Shown here in pieces: positions 23,901 through 29,900 of a stretch of DNA of 64,000 nucleotides. Below the pieces are notes generated by a model. That model saw only the letters and a program-made list of their open reading frames with translations. It did no database searches and was not told where the DNA came from. This DNA comes from Armigeres subalbatus (Eukaryota > Arthropoda > Insecta > Diptera > Culicidae). Position numbers and translations under genes: made by a program. Location of the stretch: NCBI RefSeq assembly GCF_024139115.2, contig NC_085141.1:37516120-37580119 (forward strand), given 5' to 3'. How positions within the stretch are numbered: position 1 is the stretch's first letter; each line of letters starts with the position of its first letter.

Positions 23901-26900
23901 ACATTAATTGAAGAACGGGCAACATGCGAGCTCACACCGTTGTTCATGTTGACAATTGGCCATGTAGACATGAGTTCCGCTGAAAAACAAAATGTAGGAA
24001 AAGCTGCCAAATTGCTTTCGCACACAACGGCCACTATGCTGAAAGAGCGATTTAATGGTACTGCGGATGAAGAAGAAGCAACCTTGGTTGCACAATTTAT
24101 CGAAATTTGCAACAATTGGTTCGATGTTTTCAATTCTTTTACGAAGCACGCGAAGCTCGATCTCAAAAGATCTTTTGTTGCAGCACCAGATCAAATACAG
24201 GCGCTAAATGCAATGCTTGACATGATGACAAATATCCGTGGCATTCGAAAAGGAGGTGTTGTCTGCAAATCATTTGCAACTTTCCAAAGATCGATTATTA
24301 TTTCAATAAAATCCCTGAAAAATTTGTTTGTCGATATGCAGTGTAAATATAATATAGACTACATTTCAACCTTCAAGGTAACAAAGTTCCTAATACTCTG
24401 CTAATATTGGTAATTGAAATTTATTTCTTCTCAGCTGAACCAAGACTTATTGGAAAACCTAATATCGCAGCTTAGAACGAATGGTGGTTTGAATGATAGA
24501 CCGACTCCACTAAGCGTAATTCACCGTTTAAGACTTATCATTCTCGGTAAAACACCAGGTATCACCCAACGTAACACGAACACTGTGGAACAAGGTGACC
24601 AACGAGACGAATTTGTTATGGCTCAAATGTTCAAAAATGCGGAAATAAAGATTCCAACATCAATTGCAAATGATTTCGAAGCCTATATAGAACATACAGG
24701 TACATATTTCACAAAACATCGTCGAACAGAGATTCTATGTGAAACTTATATATGCCCGTTCAGATTTTCATAGTATTTGGTAGAATCATTCCTTACCGAT
24801 TGCAATAAGAATCGTTCTTTAACAGGGTGACCATTTTAGAGATAGGATAGTCAGCAAATATCGATATTTTATAAAATTCCCTTCTTAAAGATTGTTTTGT
24901 CAATCACCCCTATTCGAAAGCAACTTTTGATCGAATGCGATTCGTTCGAATCGTTTCCATATAGATTTTGCTGGCGTAAACGAGAATACGCTTCAACTTT
25001 CGCTCGAAAGCGCATTCGCACACGTAAACAAGACTACGGGTGAATATTTTTTCGTCCCTCTGTGCGTCTGTGGGCAAGTTGCACTGTCCAACAGTCGTAC
25101 AACTTGCCCACAGACGGTCCGACTTTACACCGACCGAACCAAATTTCCGGGGGCAGAGTCAAAGTTATACAACATGTCCGAGCGTGTATGGGGCCTCTGA
25201 CGCCGAAAACGCCGCTACCGCCGCGCGCCGATCAATATTACGACAAACTGAGTCGCCATCATTTTGACGTAGGACTTACGTCTCTCTTTACTATACCGGG
25301 TGTCATTTCAAAATATTCAAAACGACCGCGTTACGCTGTGTTGAAAGATTTTAAACGTTAATAGCATTCGTCTCAGTGGACGAATTTCTGCGGTAAGCCC
25401 CTCAATCGACAGATTTAAAGTATGCCTTTCATGTCCATGCTTGATAAGACCCGAAAAACTTGTTTCAATAGGCATGAAACTGTTTTCAATGAAAAACATT
25501 GAGATCAAGGGAACCTATAAATACGGGTACCGCATAATTCTTGCATCATTCCATTACCACGTTCTGATTGGTGCAGACACCAGCGAATGAGCAGCCGCTG
25601 GGTCTGCCGAGAAGCCATAAAATAGCGCATCGCGATTTTTTCCTTTCATTCTGACCGGGACAAGCGAAGCAACCGCATCATCGATTGAACAGCACCTACA
25701 CCTTTTAGCAGGGAATGAAGTCTGCACCGACCGCTTTTTCGGCTCGACACCATCGAAGCCACCATCATCAGCCGAAACCTAGCCAGTACAGCAGCAGTCC
25801 ACCCTACAGACCCGACAAAGCAGCAATGCTGAGCAGATGCCGGCAGCAGCAGCAGAGTCGAGCCGAGACCGGCCGGCATCGGTGATGAGCCAAGACAGGC
25901 TGAAGAAAAGCCACATGATGCAGCATGTATGTCCAAAAAACAAACGGTTCTTCAGAGAACCAATAATAGAGATCAATATCAAAGCTTTCAATATCCTTCG
26001 GGATAGAAATTGTACTCCAATATTCTAGTGATAAAATTTTATGCGTGATTTTCATAAATAGCGACTTCGCTTGACCATGCCTACAAAACATAAGATGTCC
26101 AAATCTCTCACATAATATTTGGATATTTGGATTAAAAAAAACACCGATAACAGCTCAAACATTAATAAACTATCAATCGATTTTTCATCAAATGTTGGAT
26201 TTTTTGGCATTGATCAAGAAATATCTAGATAAACATTGTTTGATACTGACCGCACACACAGCGAACGTGATTGAATGATCGTCCCATGTTACCAATTCTA
26301 AATCTTATCACCCGAAAACCCATGTCAGGGTGTTTCCTTCCATCTACTACTAACAATGTTGTCTCAGAAAAGAACACGTACTTCTCACCTGAACTGCAAT
26401 TCTAAGCTCGCTTGCCCGGCTTATTGGCCTGTATCAAGCGAAAAGTCCCGTTAGGAAATAGACGCCAGCAACAAGCGTAAAAAAGAAGAAGTCCTTCTTG
26501 AACGCGTTCATGATGATGACGCTTTGGCTGACAAAGAAGCGGGATACAAGACACTGGCTGATTGGCCCACCAATTTGGAAGCAGAAAAGATTCAAAATAA
26601 GGTATAAAAGAAAAGTGCATTCGCTCGCAGAGCATTCAGTCTTTTTTATACCACCACTAGAAATTCGCGGTTATTTGAAAAGATCGTTTTCTTCCTTTTT
26701 GGACTTAGCCGAAGCAAACAGCCTTTTTCAAGGCTCTAAGAGTTAAAAATAATGTTCTCCTTTAGTCGCTATCGCACGGATTAGGAGGCCCTACATCCCC
26801 TGCTGGGCCAACTTGTGGCTTATTTCAGGCAGTCCTTCAGTGGCAAGGTTGCCACTGTCGAGGCTAATATTCCGTGACCGGACAGATACTTACTGAATTG

Positions 26901-29900
26901 TATAGAAAATTATTTTTAGGTTTTTAAGTGGAATGTCTTCACTTGTCATAAGACGAGTTTGTAAATCCCATTGAAATTCCACCACTTAATTGTATCTGGA
27001 CAGATACGTATTTCGACCTCAACGACCAAGACGGCCTTACTGTTGAGGTCGAAATACGTATCTGTCCAGATACAATTAAGTAGTGGAATTTCAATGGGAT
27101 TTACAAACTCGTCTTATGACAAGTGACTTCCTGAATTGTTTTTGATGATTCTTGTTCGAGGTAGATTTGATTTCTGTGTCGGTTTGATGAGAAGATTTTG
27201 CCAAGGAATGGTATGCAACGCCGATTATTTATCCAAAATAGCTGATGTGAGAAATTTGGACATATTATGTATCTGGACATATTATGTAAAGGCATGGTCA
27301 AGTCAAGTCCTACGTCCACTTAGCGGTTATGTCACAGATATTACCCACTGTTCGTTTTTTATGCTGGCTATCAACTGTACATGGAGACGCTTGGTTCCTC
27401 ACCACCATGTACAAAAAGCACGCACAAGGAAAAAGACGGATTATTGATTGTCCGATATTTCCATTTTTTATATGTTATGTAAAACTCAAAGATCGTTCAC
27501 ATAAACACGAGCGTGAGAATGGTTGACCGCTTACCGCTGTAATAGATAACTGATTATGTTTAGGATTAACATTATCCTAAATGTGTAAAAACTGATGACT
27601 CGAAATTCAGTCATAACAGCGTCGAATGTGAGTCAATTCAAACATTGGTAGGAAAACGATGACGTGATGCTCGCTTTGATGGAAGCCACAATAAAACACT
27701 ATCTAGACAGCCTCCTAGCAGTGGAAAACAAATGTGATTTATTCTAATCAAACCAGTTGATATCTTGTATTTTCCCTTAAAATAAACACTCTTAAGCGTC
27801 CATACCGTGAACGAGTACAATTATTTTTGGTAATGAACGATTTCACTAAATATTGCATATATGTTTCATATGGAATCGCGGAGAATTATCATTTATTTCG
27901 TAATCTTGACGACCCATTTATTTTAGAAAGCTCATTCCCGGCTGAAAATGATCAGGACATGGAAAACGAAATCCCAAATCTGCAGTCGACATCTTCAATT
28001 TCGGTGGAATCTGATATCCTTCAAAGCTACCAAGAGAAGGATGGATTTGTATATTTGCTTGGATGGGTGGCATTTAAAATGAAACATTCACATCCTGACT
28101 TAGGTAGTAAAACAGCAGAAGTGAGTCAGTCCTTGAACATCGCTCATATGCCACCATTTCTAGCAAATTTATCATATGGTGGACTGATGGTACCATCTGA
28201 AGGTTTCCAGGTCATGGGAAAAGCAATGGAGAAAGAGTTCATTTTCTGCCAAGGAATCACAGGTTTTAGATTTAAAACAAATGTTGTTAGCGACGTGACC
28301 AAAAGGATTTCAGAAAAGTACCCGAAATTTGACAAGTCGGTTATTCAGCGATATGTTAAAATAAGAACAATTGCACGAATGCGTTATTGCAACCTAAAAA
28401 TACAAGGGCAGTTACCGACAATTGGCGAAGCAAAACAGGAAACACACAAAAATCAATGCAACAGGAAGCGCAAAAGAATTGCTGGCGAAGAAGTAATTGG
28501 TAAGAAATCTCGTTTGGATATAGAAACGAACTTAAAGCAACCACAAGCCGGCAAAGATTTGTATCGGCAACGACGCCAGAAAAATAGTGTCCCGAACAAA
28601 AAACAACTAATCAAGAAATACATAAACCGTCTAAGACGAATTAAGTACTGTCCATTTAATTCCACCAGTTAAATTTCGTTATCTTTGCAGATACGTATTT
28701 CGACCACAACTGTGTGGTCGTCTTCAGTGTCTTGTACTTGACTCGACTTTCGAGTCGAGTCAAGTACAAGACACTGAAGACGACCACACAGTTGTGGTCG
28801 AAATACGTATCTGCAAAGATAACGAAATTTAACTGGTGGAATTAAATGGACAGTACTTAATTCGTCTTAGACGGTTTAATACATTCCACTAAACGAGCTT
28901 AATATAATTTTCTGAAAAAGAAATACATGAAACTAAGTTCTAAATAATCGATCAAATGGAATCTTATTTTATTCATATCCCAAAAAATGTTTTTTATATT
29001 ATAAAATGCAAAATCAAAAATAAACAAAACAATTTGTTCGCTTTGTTAACTAGAATATTTGGTGAAAGTTCCCTTATAAGATGCTGTTGTGTCTTCCAAC
29101 ATTCCTACTTGAAATAAATTGCGCTTTAATCAAGCTTAGGACGACTTTATGCCAATCCTCAATAATCTATCTGTAGATTCGTATCAAAGGTTAAAGTGCT
29201 TTAATCAAGCCACTGAATAACAAAACACATGAGTCACACTTAATTTTTTTTACCGGGATCTCAGCAAAATGTTGAACTTTTACCGAGAATCGCACAGCCG
29301 TGCCCCAGCAAACATGTTTTTTGCCGAGATTTATGTCAAAATTCCTGATAATCAGCAAATAATTTGCCGAAAATCAGCTAACAAACGCTATTTTTGCCGG
29401 AATATCAGTTATTTATTTTGCTGGCGCACGGCTGTGCGGATTTTTGCCGAGCTGCAGAAATAAAAACTGAGTGTATATAATCCTAAAATTATGCATCAAT
29501 TTATTCGCTGGAAGCTTTTTGTTTTGATACATATTCGGGTTCCAAATGAACTAGCTCGTTGCGTGCACCACCGACTTTGTAGCAATATATTGGTCAACAT
29601 TTGACGACAGAACTTTAGTTCATCCTGTCCTTCTGTAAAAACTGTTTATTGGGAGTGAGCAGCACAATTTGTATTTTCCAGTCGGCATATGTTGCTAGTG
29701 ATGCTAATTTCGGGTTCGTTCGATCCATATTGATCCAATTGGGATGTTTCATGGTTTATGATAAGAACAACTCAATGTTGGAAAACTACATGTCACATTC
29801 AGTTTCTTGACATTTATGACCAGGTTTGTTTGTAAACAAACTCATTCGACTTCAAATGCTGGAACAAACATGGCTGACTCACAGTTTTGACACATTATAT

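Larger units (their letters stand above)
24700..27926. other. P-element intron 5 with foreign DNA
   Basis: Donor CATACAG|GTACAT and acceptor TTTATTTTAG bound a 3.2-kb intron. It holds a 17-bp perfect hairpin at 25065-25116 and a GC-richer block 25150-25870 with CCTATAAATACGGG. At 26603 there is TATAAAAG, and at 26720-26735 a 16-base stem-loop (AGCCTT TTTC AAGGCT). A foldback lies at 26941-27124. Open frames here have no domain. The sources of most of this DNA were not recognised. Confidence 0.55.

Noticed and set aside
25040..26091. Small genes in the GC-richer block of the P-element intron
   Set aside because: Overlapping frames on both strands, no domain, no splice logic; the open frames follow base composition.
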